The notes under the pieces: generated by a model
Database searches by the model: none
Told to the model about the DNA's origin: nothing
The model's input: only the letters and a program-made list of their open reading frames with translations
Source of the DNA: Erythroxylum novogranatense
Lineage: Eukaryota > Streptophyta > Magnoliopsida > Malpighiales > Erythroxylaceae
NCBI GenBank assembly: GCA_029891385.1
Contig: CM057228.1
Coordinates: 84,432,964 to 84,496,963 of the forward strand
Length of the DNA stretch: 64,000 bases
Reading direction: 5' to 3'
In this document: one piece after another, positions 1-11,693 of the stretch
How positions within the stretch are numbered: the first letter of the stretch is position 1
Layout of the letters: every line of letters starts with the position of its first letter
Made by a program: the position numbers and the translations under genes

Positions 1-1640
1 TTTATGAACTTAAGCTTTCCAATAACAAAAAGATATTCTCTTTGTTCGAATGAATATTCATGTATGCACCCGGCGAATTCTTCAATTAGTTGAAAACAAC
101 AGACCAAAAAGGATACATGGAAGCGAAGTACGTGTATGATATGATATTGGCTTGCTATGGAGGTAAAGATATTGCATCTAGAATTTTAAATTGCGGTTTA
201 GGACTTCAAATATGACTGCAATATTACAACAACCGGTCAAACTGTTACTGATACAAGTCACTTTCATTTTCACTTTCATGTTTGTAAATGAGTTCCTCTG
301 TGATCTTTAGTTTGTAAAAATCAACTAACATGATTATCTTGATTCTAATTGCCTTTAAATTATACGTCCAATACGACTGTTCGTATATTCTATTGCAAGA
401 AATAATTGATTCGCTATATAACATGTTTTATGCAACCAAAGTAATTCTTTTTATTAACAAGATTTCAAGGCTTCCCCTTATTGTAAATACATGTTAACAA
501 ACATAAAGGCATGTCAGTAATTGCTTCTTTAGCTGTCAATGTCGACATGTAGCGTACTTTTAGTTATATATATATTTTGGATATTAATTTAATATGATAT
601 GTGAAAAGGTTGAATAGATATTAAATCATAGAGTAAGTTTAAGTTTATTCAATTTCAAAGTTTAAGGCCTCCAAAAAGTAATCCTTATATAATTTTGTTG
701 TCAATATTTTCATATGTTCTTGATATCATTATTTGTTCTTAAATCACATATTTGTATGGTATTTAATAGGTAAATACATCACCTTGAGTTTGTTTTTAGA
801 TTTTATGGTGATGTTATTGGTTGACATTGCGGATTATCCATCCGAAGTAAATGAAATGATGATATTTACAAATTTTGTTAAAAAGTGATTAAATTGAGAA
901 AGAAATTACTGATGAAATTGAGAAAATGTAATGAGTTCTAAAGCTACCTCTATTGTCAGATAGATGATGAAATAATTGTCTATTACAAAGGGTTCACTCT
1001 ATAATGGTTTACATATATGTTAACTCCTCTCCCTTACAAAACGTTAGATATTTCCTGTTTTGTAACTGAGTTACCAAAGCTCCTTAAGCTACGTTGTTTG
1101 TTTCCCTACATAGAAATAGCTTGTCAATGCTTATAAGGGGACCAAGGGCGCATGTTTCAGACGCAAGGAGAGCAGATTGAGGTAATTCGCTTCCTTGCAT
1201 GCTTCGTTTCTTGTGTCCATCTCAATCCGATCACAGATGCTTGTAATCCTTTAGGTATCCTTCAGATTTGCTTGCCTTTGTAGACACTTAGTTGTGGATT
1301 TCTTCATCGAGGCCTTTGCAATCTCTTTTTTGGTTTCACATAAGGTGAGTAACTTCCTTACTTTCTGTTCATTGTTGTTGTGTGTAACTTGAGATAACTA
1401 CTGCTTAGTTATTATATCTCCTTAACTGAGATTTCCTCCTGAATTGGAAAATTCCATTTCTTGGCTAGGTCAATAGTGAGGGAATTTCCCAAATTCCTAG
1501 CTAGGATAATTTCTTTAGCTCCTATTAGGAATTTTGTCACAATCTTTTGTTCATTTATCTCTTTCCCCTTAAATGCTCTTTTATTACACTTTTGCCAGAT
1601 TACCTGTAATCAGATTACCCATTGTAATCTTGAATAAGGT
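1..1640. other. Left flank without a firm gene
   Basis: AT-rich sequence with no long reading frame on either strand. A short open stretch at 90-215 could be a terminal exon and is listed separately. The segment 1140-1400 is slightly less AT-rich, but I could not assign it. I see no LTR ends, no tandem repeat and no RNA gene here. It may be the 3' flank of a gene lying to the left, grading into the 3' end of the minus-strand LINE relic. Confidence 0.4.
90..215 (+). CDS. Possible terminal exon of an unrecognised gene
   Basis: A 41-codon frame follows an acceptor-like CAATTAG at 83-89 and ends at TGA 213-215. The peptide has ordinary protein-like composition, with MEAKYVYDMILACYGG near its middle, unlike the AT-driven frames around it. 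Downstream sequence is AT-rich, as a plant 3' UTR would be. I do not recognise the family, and the upstream exons would lie outside the window. A chance open frame is equally possible. Confidence 0.2.
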   Translation: MKTTDQKGYMEAKYVYDMILACYGGKDIASRILNCGLGLQI

Positions 1641-4304
1641 CCATTTCATGTCTTTTTTGTTGATGTTGTAATAGCAATAGTTTAAAATATCCCTCCAATT
1701 AATATGGTCCTCGGCTTCATTATAACAAAGGATATGGGCTCCAAAACTTTTTTAAAAAAGATTTATTGAGAGAACAAGTGCTCAACACCTTTTTCATCTG
1801 TTTTACATAGCTCACAGGTCTTGTCAATATTCATAAACCTGGATAACATGTCCCTTGTGTTGAGTCTCCCCACGATGAGGTGCCATATGCATGTTAATGC
1901 CCTATGACTTACTATCTCAAACCACAATAGCTTGAATTAGAGTACATTCTGGGAGTTAGGTTGTGAATTTTATCTACATGATTTGTTATTGAAATTCAAG
2001 ATGAGTGAACTGCCCAAGTGACTCTGTCCTACTGTTGTGGGTCAAGGTTAATTAGGAGACTATCCCAAAGTGAAGTCATGGCAATGAGGTCCTTATAGGA
2101 TGTGAGTGCATCATAGATAGTTAAGTTATCCTCTAAATGGCTCTTGAGAAAGTTGCATTCATTGACTTCATTTAGTGGCCCTAATGAGGCCATATGTCAT
2201 GCCAGAACCATGTAGTGGATCCATTACCCACTTGCTTTCAAAAATCCCTTTTGTATGCTTCCCCTAGCTTTGTAATTTGTTTTAGGGTCCAATATATATC
2301 TAGTTTTAGTTTCCAATTCCATGTTTTATTCTTGACATGATGAGTGTAAACTCATATAACCCATGAGGAGCTATTATTAGTGAGAAGTCTTTAGAGACCT
2401 TGTTTGTATTTTTGATATCCGTAGTCCTCCTTAAATTTGAATAACTAGTATGAAATGGAGCAAATCTTCCATATACTACCCAGCCGATATGATAGAATTT
2501 AGTATTTTTTTTATTCACTTCCCTTGGCCATATATCCCTAGATCATTACCTTATTAAGGAAGGTTGCATTTCCAATGATTTGACATAAGTATCTAGTTCT
2601 TTTTCTTCATCATCTCTTAGGCCTTTATCTTGGGGGGTTTTCATTCAGCTAGTCTTGAATTTCTTCTAGTTTCCTTCTTGTTTCCTTCATATTGGTTTTT
2701 GTATTGGGCCCTTTTGTTCTACTGAGGGTTTTTAGTTCCTTTTTAACCACCTACAGCTTCCTCATATAGAGGAACATTTTAGAGCTTGAGATGTTTACAT
2801 ATAACCCTCTCCTTATAGTGGCCCCAAAACTATCTTGAAAGTAGGCTTAGTAGGTTCTGGACCATAATAAGAGAATGGTTAAAGAGAAGATGGCTTCCAA
2901 ACTTGGTTTTACTCTTTGGAAAAAATTATAGCCAAGAAATATTTACTATAACTCTATCAAGTTTTTTCCTGATTAAGCATTTGCCTTCCCATTTGTTTAG
3001 CCATGTCATCTTCATTTCTTTACCTTTAAGGTCAGTAATTTATGTGCATTCTATACAATTTCTCAATTCGTTTGAGTAGTTCCTTAGGTAAGTTGCTTTC
3101 CCTTCTACTTTATTAAGGTTAAGTATACAGTTAAAGTCTTTAATTATTAACCATGAGCTATTGATTTCATCTCCCAATCTATATAGAACATTTCACATAG
3201 GGGTATTTTGGAATTTATGGTTGAAAACATAAACAAAAGTTACCTGGTAGCTGGCCCAGCAGTCTTTCATCCTTACTTTAACATGGATGAGCTATTATTC
3301 CACTAAAGTGGATTCCACCTCTAGTGCCTTGGTATTATATGCTACAAAATTCTACCATTGTAGTGGCAATTTAGGTTAGTAAAATAATCTCATCCTTCAT
3401 TCAAAAACATTGGTTTCCTTAGACTAAAGTCCTTTATTTTGGTTTTTAGTAAGCCAAAAAAATAGGATTATTTTCCTTTATATAGTTTGCCATATTTTAA
3501 TGTTTTCGTAGGCTACTAAGCCCTCTTATGTTTCAGTATAAGATTGGCAATAGGAAGGGTCTAAGGCATTAGTGCTTCTCTTCTTCTTAACACTTCTTCC
3601 ATTCACCCTTTGGCATCATGTAGATTCATTAGTCATAGGTGATATCATTAGTTGTTACAGTAGGTAACTAAACTTCAGCTCCCTCATTACTGTCACTTTT
3701 AGGTAGGGATTTATCCTCTAAAGGAGGAGTGACATCCTTGCCAATAGGATCTTTAATATGGGAATTAAGGCTTGAAACTTTTCCTTTTCATCTTCTTATG
3801 ATTATAATTCTGTTCCTCCGTGTTCTGTAATAATGGGGTGGACTTTAACACTCAGTTTAGATGCTTTCTTAGTTGCATCAATATCATCATTGTGATTATC
3901 CTTATTCTTGTCCCACATTTCCTCTACTTAAATAGTCCTCTTTATTATCCTCCATTTTAGTTGTAAGTAACTAGCACCTAGTCTTTAACTACTTCATCAA
4001 TATTCAAAATCAGGAAAACATTAGGGAGTTTAATGGAGGATTCTACTAACATGCAAATTTTAGCAAAGCTAACTCTTTTAAGAGATACAGTTGGTTCATC
4101 AATACATATAGGTTTATAAATGTAGCGATTTAAATGGCTTAATCCTATTTTTTCTAGTATTCCAATGGAATATTAAAGACATTTACCCAAATAGGGATCA
4201 TTGTTTGTCTCAAATCCTCCATTATTATACTAGTTTCTAGGATTGGAGATGTAAAGGATGGGAGTTGAAAAACTAAGGTCCAGCTTCTAGAATTTTGCTA
4301 ACTA
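1640..4304 (-). mobile_element. Decayed L1-type LINE, 3' and central parts
   Basis: Translated on the minus strand, this tract shows degenerate pieces of a plant LINE in the expected order. Near 3880-4120 is a stretch resembling the region after DUF4283 in plant LINE ORF1, including DEPTVSLKRVSFAKICMLVE. Near 2930-3200 is the end of an apurinic endonuclease domain, with the GDFN box altered to KDFN (3130-3141) and LDRVIVN at about 2941-2963. Near 1757-1850 is a zf-RVT finger, with GRLNTRDMLSRFMN, CELC and EHLF. Stops interrupt all of it, and I could not find the reverse-transcriptase core between the endonuclease and the finger, so it is probably deleted. The relic continues to the right of the solo LTR at 7294. 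Confidence 0.6.
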
Positions 4305-7288
4305 TGTAGCACCCCACTCCCGACGAGACCCGAACCCGACATCAACAGTGATATCCGAGCCCGTGACCCACGAGGGTGGCGTACTAGAACAATCACTACC
4401 TTTTTAAAACTCGATATGACATTTTTCTTTTCTTACGAAAACAGTTGAGTGCGCAAAACAATAATGATTTGGCCCAATTATAACAAAACATTTGCAATTA
4501 CAAAACAATTTCAATTATAAACCAATTTCAGTTATACCATACAAGTACACATAAATCAAAAGGGGCCCACTGAAACAATTCACTACTCTAATGCAGATGT
4601 GACGACACTGATCCCGACCCGACATCGCTTGCTAGCGGTAGACATACTCCCGTGTCTAACGGGTACTCTTCACTTCCTGAAAAATAGATGCAATGTTGGG
4701 TGAGTTTGCGAACTCAGTGAGAAACCATCATCGATGGTTCACCCAACTCATGCATTCACAATCATATACACATAACACACAGTAGCACTTACAGTAATAT
4801 CACATGCAATTTCCTTATTCACATTTCACAGTCAATTTACATTTTCAGTCAGTCATATACATATGCAATGCCCATGAGACACTTTCAATTTTCGTTTGTT
4901 GTTGTGACCGTACTTTGATCATTTACGTTGAGCCGCTGGCTCAAATTGTTGGGCTTGATATGCCTGCGGTGAGCCCGAGGCTCTATCATCGTTGGACTCG
5001 AGGTCTGTGCGTTGAGCTTAAAGCTCTATCATATACATTGGGCATGATGTGCCTGAAAGCCCAAAGTGATCGGCATAAAGGCATCGAGCTCGTGGCTCTG
5101 CATACGTTGGTACCACCAATACAACTACTATTATCTCGATCATTTACTATGCATGAATGCACATGTCACTTTCCAATTTCCAATTATTGCATTTCTATTT
5201 CCAATTTCAATTAATTACTATTTCCGATCATTTCCAATGTCCTCGGACTTTTAGTCCAGATTTCATTCCTATGCTTTTACATTTCATTTCATGAACACGT
5301 TATAATCCAATTTACTCATGCATTTACACATACTTATTCACATTTGCACTTCAATATCACAATCCAATATTTCAACACCCATGGTTCAAATCAATCAAAT
5401 CACTCAATCACATATATCCATCCTTGCTTCCTCATGGCAATCAATGCATATAATTAATAAACACATAAGGTTGAGAAACCAACTAGGTTACTCACCGCAC
5501 TTCCGAAGCTACACTGAAGTCCCAATATCGTCCGTGGAGTGTCGATCCATCGAACCTCTATGTCAATTCAAATAATTCACATTACCATTTTGGCCAATAT
5601 CAATTCAATAATACATATTTAACAAATACGATAAATACTATACATGTTATGACATTCCCAATCCAATTCCGAATTCCTCAATTTGATCACTCTCTTACTA
5701 ATCCATAATACTTTCAATTAGAATCACAATCACTAATCGCTTACCACTCAATTCCAATAATCATATAATTACATTCAATTTCCATTCTTATCAATTCAAT
5801 ATTCTTAGTCTCCAAATTCCAATTAGTCATTTAGAAACCAATTCATTTGAAAATCAATCCTCAAGCTCATTACTTGTAATAATCATCTTATAATCCTTTA
5901 ATCATTTCTTTCGAATTGCAATTTTCTAGAAATTCAATTCATAGGATTATCAAGAAATCGAATTTAATTCACTATTCCTTTGCTATTCATAAATTTCCAA
6001 ACTCAAATCTCTCAAATTGAAATTCAATTCCCAATTTCATAATCTCTAATTTGAAATCAATACATATTCAATTGAATCATTAATTTCCTCAAAACCTCAA
6101 ATTCATTTTCGGAAAGCATCTCTCGCCGCGGCATCGCCGCGGCGAACGGGGCATCCCACGTCGCGACGTATGCACGCTGCTCGTCATGGGCGTATGCCTT
6201 GTCCTCCTCTCATGGCGCATAAATTAAAATATTTTTAATTGTCGCGACGCACATCGGGTTGGTTTCGCCATGGCGTGTTCATCGCACGTCGCGGCGTGCG
6301 ATCGCAAAATCGCGACAGAAACCCAGAAATTTCGCAGATCCTCTGATATAAATCATCCCAAATCCATTTCAAACACTCTCAATCAGTTTTAAACCTTAAA
6401 CCCAACTTATTTCTATCCTCAAAACATCATTTAACTCATTTTTCATCAAACACCCAAATCAAACTCTCACAAACCCTATCGTCGATGCTTTCAAATTCTC
6501 TAAACAATTTCTCGTTCAAATCAATAATCAAACGAAACGATTTTAACTCATAAACATATAGAAACTTACTTGATTCGAGCTTCAATCCGTTAAGAATCCT
6601 TCAAGCAACTCCAAATCCCCAGTTTTCTCACCCACGAACGTCGATGAGCTTAATGAACAATTAAGCTTCTCTCTTAAGCTTATACATATATATATATAAT
6701 CATTTGACTCATGTCCAATTCTTAGGGTCTAACAAATCCGATTTCTATTCCATTTTTCTCCCAATTTCGCAATAACTATTAACAATACTCCCAAAATCAT
6801 AATTCCAATTGTTCCATATCAATTATCATTCTTCTCGGACTCGGAATCAAATAAATCAGTAACTAAGCCAATTTTCCGGTCCGGATCTCTTACTCTAAAA
6901 TTTTCGGAGAAATTTCTATAAATTCACTAAAATTGAGTAATGCCAATTCCTATGCTCAAATTTCCAAATTTCCATTTCTCTAAATTCCATAATCAAAACC
7001 TAATTATACACTTATTACTAAATTTCCAATTTTCACAACCAAATTTTCATCTGTACGATTTTGATCAATTTTCCAATTGTACAATTAAGTCGATTCTCAA
7101 CTGACCAATTATAACCAATTTTCGATTTCACAATCAAGTCGGGAATTGTCATACATGTACGTACACATATATATATATCTGTACTATAGAAACAATAACA
7201 CATGTACGATGCAACACTTGCCTGTACCAAATCCTAAACCCGATCCAAATTGCCAATATACCCGTCACTCCGGTAACGGGATGTTACA
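4305..7288 (-). mobile_element. Solo LTR of a Ty3/gypsy element, TSD AACTA
   Basis: Read on the minus strand it begins TGTAACATCCCG and ends GGGGTGCTACA, giving canonical TG...CA termini. The 5 bp AACTA occurs immediately outside both ends (4300-4304 and 7289-7293), so the borders are exact. There is no internal region, primer site or second copy, which is the signature of recombination between the two LTRs of a former full element. The 2,984 bp length and several blocks (the CpG-rich patch, the segment with AACTAGGTT, the GATGGTT segment) resemble the LTRs of element E, so the two families are probably cousins. It is inserted in the LINE relic. Confidence 0.88.
6121..6310. repeat. CpG-rich palindrome cluster in the solo LTR
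   Basis: A GC-rich island in otherwise very AT-rich LTR sequence. It contains a perfect TCGCCGCGGCGA (6134-6145), a near copy centred at 6128.5, a perfect ACGTCGCGACGT (6158-6169) and decayed versions further right to about 6305. The first three centres are 11 and 24 bp apart. Related clusters occur in the LTRs of A, D and E. Confidence 0.75.
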
Positions 7289-7293
7289 AACTA

Positions 7294-7790
7294 GGACTTT
7301 TAAGCTTAATTAAAATAAAAAGATATTATGATCATTTAAAAATACCTGTTACAATCCATGAATTTTCTATTGTTTTGAAGCCCAAGATTTGAGTGCTTAG
7401 AAGGATGGTCTTTTGTTCATAAAAAAATGAGGGTGGATTCCCATTTCCTCATCCCCTCTTTGAGGATGTTTTCTTTTGGAGAAACAATAATTTTACCATA
7501 GGTGGTTATGGGATGATAGTAATAGGGCTAAAGAGAACCCCTCTGAATTGTTCAACACTTGCTGCCTGGCTTTCTTGGAGTTATTATCCAACAGTTTGTC
7601 AGCTGGAAGATTTAAGGGGAGCACCAAGTTACCAAATGAAGAACTAAAGGGAGCTATAGTAGGTGTACCTACTGGGGTTATTGTAAGGGGCAAGATGGTT
7701 GTTATCAAGTCAATTTTACTAAGGCCTTGGCTAATTTAGGAAAGTTTACTTGGGATAGGGGTCAGACATTGTTCAATTGGTGGTCCAACA
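7294..7790 (-). mobile_element. LINE relic, continuation between two insertions
   Basis: The segment lies between the TSD of the solo LTR and the TSD of gypsy element A, so it is the pre-insertion host sequence and should be the upstream part of the minus-strand LINE. It contains a 71-codon minus-strand open stretch at 7493-7708, but I could not match it to a LINE domain with confidence. No other feature was seen. Confidence 0.4.
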
Positions 7791-8465
7791 TGTTGGGCCC
7801 CAATTTTTTTTAATTATTATTGAATTGATGTTATTAAGTATGAATTGATTTTGATTGTGTGATTTATTATTTAGTTTGGTTGAATTGGAAGTATTGATGG
7901 AAAATTTAGATTAATTTGAGTATGGTATGATGTAAGTGGAAATGAAAGAGTAAAAAGGTGTCTAAGGGCAAAATGGAAAGATCACTTAAGTTGGAGAGGC
8001 TAAGGCATTGCATAGAGGGGCAAATTGATCCTTGTTCATCCATTAAGGCTTAAGTGAAAGAATTAGAAAAAGAAAGAGTGAAAGTGAAGGGAGAAAGAAG
8101 AGAGTGTCGTTGGTGGCTTAAGGGAGAAGAAGAGAAAATAGGGTTTTGCAATTCTTGAGGATTTCGAAGGAATTGAAGCTTCATCTGGTAAGTATAAGCT
8201 TATTTCTTCTTGTTGGGTTGGATGAAACCCTAAAATAGATTAGCATGAGTAGGAATCGGTTGTTAGAAGTTTATGGAAAACAAATGGTAAAATCTCTTTG
8301 GGTTGATGATCTTCTTGTGTTTGTGATTGTTTTTAAGGTTGTAATGAGTTTAGAACTGGAGTTTAAGTCATGAACTAAGGTTTAGATATGTCATTTTTGC
8401 AATTTGGGAGGATTGTGGATGAAGAATATCGAAAAATCGAGTTTCGGGAGAGTTGTTTGGGCTCA

Positions 8466-8571
8466 CACGTTGCAACGTACTCATGTGCACGTCGCGACGC
8501 GCGAAGGTGTGCACGGTGCGGTACATTCAAGTGTGCACCTTGCGGTGCGCACAGGCAACTCGCCGCGGCAA
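8466..8571. repeat. Five phased CpG palindromes, LTR A array 1
   Basis: Five degenerate copies of a self-complementary unit with core GYCGCGRC are centred at 8472.5, 8494.5, 8518.5, 8542.5 and 8565.5. The intervals are 22, 24, 24 and 23 bp. The first copy has decayed symmetrically to CGTTGCAACG, keeping dyad symmetry, and the last is close to TCGCCGCGGCAA. The matching site in the 3' LTR (29031-29113) has only four units. Confidence 0.8.
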
Positions 8572-9612
8572 GCTCTAGCTTCTGCATGGATGTGTATTGG
8601 TAATTTGAGCATAACTTTTTATGTAGATGTCCAAATAAGGTGATTTTTTATTCGTTGTTAACGAGAGACTTAAAGATACAAGTTTTGTGAAGGGATGAAG
8701 TTCTGAGTAAGTCTCTAACGATATGAAATTTTGGATGGAATTTAAGCATAGGATTTTGTTTCAGCTTTAGTTATAGTTCGAATTGTTAAAGTATGACTTT
8801 CCGATTTTTTACACCAATTTGAATGGGATTTTGGTTATTGTTGAAGGAAATCAAGTGAGGCAAGAGGAGCAAGAGGAGCAAGAGGAAAGACAATCCTAAA
8901 CAAGCTTATAAGCAAGGAACTTAAGGTGGGTACATGTTTATAATAGAGCAAATAAGTCACTCATTGTTTTGTTCAAATCAAGAAAGATTTAATGATTTAA
9001 ATTGCATCATCAATGTTGCCTTATTTGCTATTGTGAAATGATTATGTGTTTGCTATTGATTTGCATTCATGATTGATGAAAAAAGCTTCAAAAAGGGTTT
9101 CTCTTTTTAAAGAATACATGCACATGAAATCATGTTCTCCAAAATGATTTATACAAGGATATCAAGTTCATGAAAAGCAAGTTTACAAGCAAGTGCCAGT
9201 TTGGCAACAAGTTTACAAGATTTTGAATCATGCATGTTATGTGGGTTTGTGGTAGTCCCTCAAGAACCGTCACGTGCACGTTGACCCATGTAAAGGCTTC
9301 TCCCGCCTGCCCGCTAGTGGCACGGAGCTCCCCACAAGGACTCCCTCAAGAAACTACGACTATACAGGACCATTTCAATGGGAATGTGTAGTGCGTCATG
9401 AACCCGGACTAACCCAGACCATTCTGCTATGCTTATGTTCTTATGATCTGCTATCATGTTTCATGCATACATGTGTTAAAATCTACTCATGAATTGTTTA
9501 AAAAAAATCAAGCATTTCGAGATAATGACTTTTACATGCTCAATTACTATGGTTTCAAAAGTGTATCACGGCAATGAGTTATCTTTGAAAATAGTTTTGC
9601 TTATTTCTATAT

Positions 9613-9643
9613 TATAAATATGTTCCCACGAGCTTTATAGCTC
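9613..9643 (+). promoter_or_regulatory. LTR core promoter: TATA box plus stem-loop
   Basis: TATAAATA at 9613-9620 is followed 17 bp later (start to start) by GAGCTTTATAGCTC at 9630-9643, a 5 bp stem with a TTAT loop, and then by a C tract. The same arrangement occurs in LTRs B, D and F and in the 3' LTR of A. TATA geometry puts the likely transcript start within or just after the stem-loop, although the start was not mapped. Confidence 0.55.
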
Positions 9644-10034
9644 ACCCCCCTTTATCCTCCCCCATTCAGGTGATGAGCAAAAGATCGAGTAAGTCAAGAG
9701 TTATGGCATCACTCCGAGTTGTCATATTTATGTATTTTCAAGTTATACTTTTGGAAGTCAAGGCTTTAGTTACATTTCAAGTTTTATGGGTTCAAGTGTA
9801 TTTTGTATTTTTAGCTCTTGAACTCAAAGGTTGTATTTTGGTTTGAAATGATATTAAAGCTTTGTAAAACTCATCTTTTGGTTATTAATGAGGAATGGAT
9901 GTTTTTGTTCCAAATCTTTCGCATTGAATCATTTAGAAGTTTGCTTGAGTGTTTGTTGTTAAGTTTTGGGTTGGGTTGATTTAATAAAATGAGAAAAAGT
10001 TTCAAGTTTGTTCTCTGTGGGCCAAAGGAGGCGT

Positions 10035-10170
10035 TCGCCGCGACGAGGCCGTATGCTCGCTGCGACAAAGCTGCATGCACGGGTTCACCGCGGCGAGGGT
10101 TCTTTCGCTCTCGCCGCGGCGTAGCTACCCGAGAGATTTCGCCACGGCGAGACATCACACGCTGCGGCGA
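10035..10170. repeat. CpG palindromes, LTR A array 2
   Basis: Six units related to TCGCCGCGGCGA are centred at 10040.5, 10062.5, 10090.5, 10116.5, 10144.5 and 10164.5, with intervals of 20 to 28 bp. The island lies 130-265 bp before the LTR end. The corresponding island in the 3' LTR (30561-30690) also has six units, with intervals of 22, 28, 24, 24 and 19. CG to TG or CA changes are frequent. Confidence 0.75.
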
Positions 10171-10304
10171 CTCCCGCTTGTGCTTCTGAGGGATTCCTTT
10201 CTTCTTTTAACTTATATGTATCAACTCCAAGGCCTCCCCTCACGCACCAAGCGCCGCGCTTCCATGTCCGATGTTGGGCTCCGAAAACGAGGTCCAATAT
10301 GTTG

Positions 10305-10316
10305 TGGCATCAGAGC
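10305..10316 (+). other. Primer-binding site of element A (Met-tRNA type)
   Basis: TGGCATCAGAGC lies 6 bp beyond the LTR end. It differs by one base from TGGTATCAGAGC, the usual complement of the plant initiator Met-tRNA 3' end. The change is consistent with an old copy. Confidence 0.75.
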
Positions 10317-10362
10317 AACTAGGTTTAGGTCCAGGTTTGCATTGCATTGTTTTCAATGAATA

Positions 10363-11140
10363 ACACCATCTTGCGAAATCACATGTCCAAGGAATGTTAG
10401 CTCATGAAGCCAAAACTCACACTTGCTGAACTTAGCATAAAGCTCTCTCTCCCTCAGAGTCTACAACACAATCCTGAGATGCTCCTCATGTTCTTCTTCA
10501 CTCTTGGAATACACTAGAATATCATCTATAAACACTATGACAAACTGATCCAGATACTCCTTGAAGACCCTATTCATAAGATCCATGAAAACAACTGGAG
10601 CATTGGTCAAACCAAATGGCATGACTAAAAACTCATAATGTCCATATCGAGTCCTGAAGGCTGTCTTACTTACATCAGACTCCTTGATTTTGAGCTGATG
10701 ATAACCTGACCTGAGATCAATCTTGGAGAAGACCCTTGCTCCCTGCAACTGGTCAAACAGATCATCTATTCGTGGCAGAGGATACTTGTTCTTAATTGTC
10801 AATTTGTTGAGTCTTCGATAGTCAATACACATCCGCCATGTTCCATCTTTTTTTTGACAAACAAAACCGGCGCTCCCCAAGGTGACGAACTCGATCTAAC
10901 ATACCCCTTCTCTAATAGTTCCTCCAACTGTTCCTTAAGCTCCCTTAACTCAGCTGGAGCCATCCTATAAGGCGGTATTGAAATAGGTGCAGTTCCGGGA
11001 ATCAAGTCGATGGCAAACTCGATTTTCTTCACTGGTGGCAAACCTGGTAATTCCTCTGGGAACACATCTGGAAACTTCCTCACAATCAGAAAATCCTCTA
11101 ACTTCCCTTCATTCACATCGGTATCCACAACATGTGCCAA
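10363..11140 (-). pseudogene. Reverse transcriptase N-terminal part of element A, inverted
   Basis: Minus-strand reading gives the start of a gypsy RT: the [11 protein letters not shown] block, [31 protein letters not shown] and the catalytic FIDDILVYS. It then runs through [10 protein letters not shown] to about 10363, where homology stops abruptly. The RT continues on the plus strand at about 12613. A T-tract length change near 10855 shifts the frame, and a TAG interrupts at 10458-10460. The polymerase is therefore split across an inversion junction and broken besides. Domain identity is secure; the exact junction is good to about 10 bp. Confidence 0.85.
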
Positions 11141-11155
11141 GAAGGCTTCACACCC

Positions 11156-11614
11156 CTAGCCCATCATTCTTTCAGCTAGCATAGCCGACATAAGTCTTGG
11201 CGATGGTGTTTTCCTGTCCCCTCTGAAAATCACCTTCTCATCGTTGCCCAGATCAAATTCCACCTCTTTCCAACCACAGTCTAGCTTCGCCAGATATTTT
11301 TCCATAGTATCCATTCCCAAAATAACATCTAACCCTTTTAGGTCTAGGGGTAGTAAATTCACTACCAATATAGCACCCTCAATGAGGAGTTCACAATCCT
11401 CATATACTTGACTGATTACCACATTCCTCCCTAGAGGAGTACTAACAAGCAAGGAATTATCCAAAGGCACTGAAGTCGCACCATGTAATGCTATGCTTGC
11501 AGAAATAAAAGAATGCGTGGAATAAGAATCAATTAAAACATATACTGCTGAATTAAATAACTGAGTCATACCCGTGACAACCTCAGGTGCAGCTGCAGCT
11601 TCCTCCCTAGTCAT
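11156..11614 (-). pseudogene. Retroviral-type aspartic protease of element A, inverted
   Basis: A 152-residue minus-strand frame holds the gypsy protease fold landmarks: VYVLIDSYSTHSFIS near residues 26-40, then STPLGRNVVI, LLPLDLKGLDVILGMD and a downstream VIFRG strand. The active-site triplet is DSY rather than the usual DSG or DTG (about 11522-11530), so the catalytic loop glycine is lost and activity is unlikely. It lies between the gag zinc knuckle (11779-11823) and the RT fragment, the normal gypsy order when read on the minus strand. Confidence 0.85.
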
Positions 11615-11693
11615 GGCAAATACCCTTGCCTATGCCTGACCTCTTGGCCTGCCTGGAGGAATAGTCTTCCTTCCTATTCCAAAGCTGCCTACC

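Larger units (their letters stand above)
7791..10299 (+). repeat. 5' LTR of gypsy element A
   Basis: It starts TGTTGGGCCCC directly after the TSD and ends CCAATA, where the 3' LTR has CCAACA. The 3' partner is 14818-15111 plus 28650-30817, and the two can be aligned by eye along their whole length. Landmarks are a CpG palindrome array near 8466-8571, a TATA box and stem-loop at 9613-9643 and a second CpG array at 10035-10170. Short open frames in the CpG patches have no protein signature. Confidence 0.88.

Noticed and set aside
8375..8643. Overlapping short open frames on both strands in the CpG patch (and at 9989-10359, 28940-29184, 30533-30904, 33546-33860)
   Set aside because: CG-rich repeats lack stop codons in several frames. 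The peptides are arginine- and alanine-rich, differ between LTR copies and have no family features.
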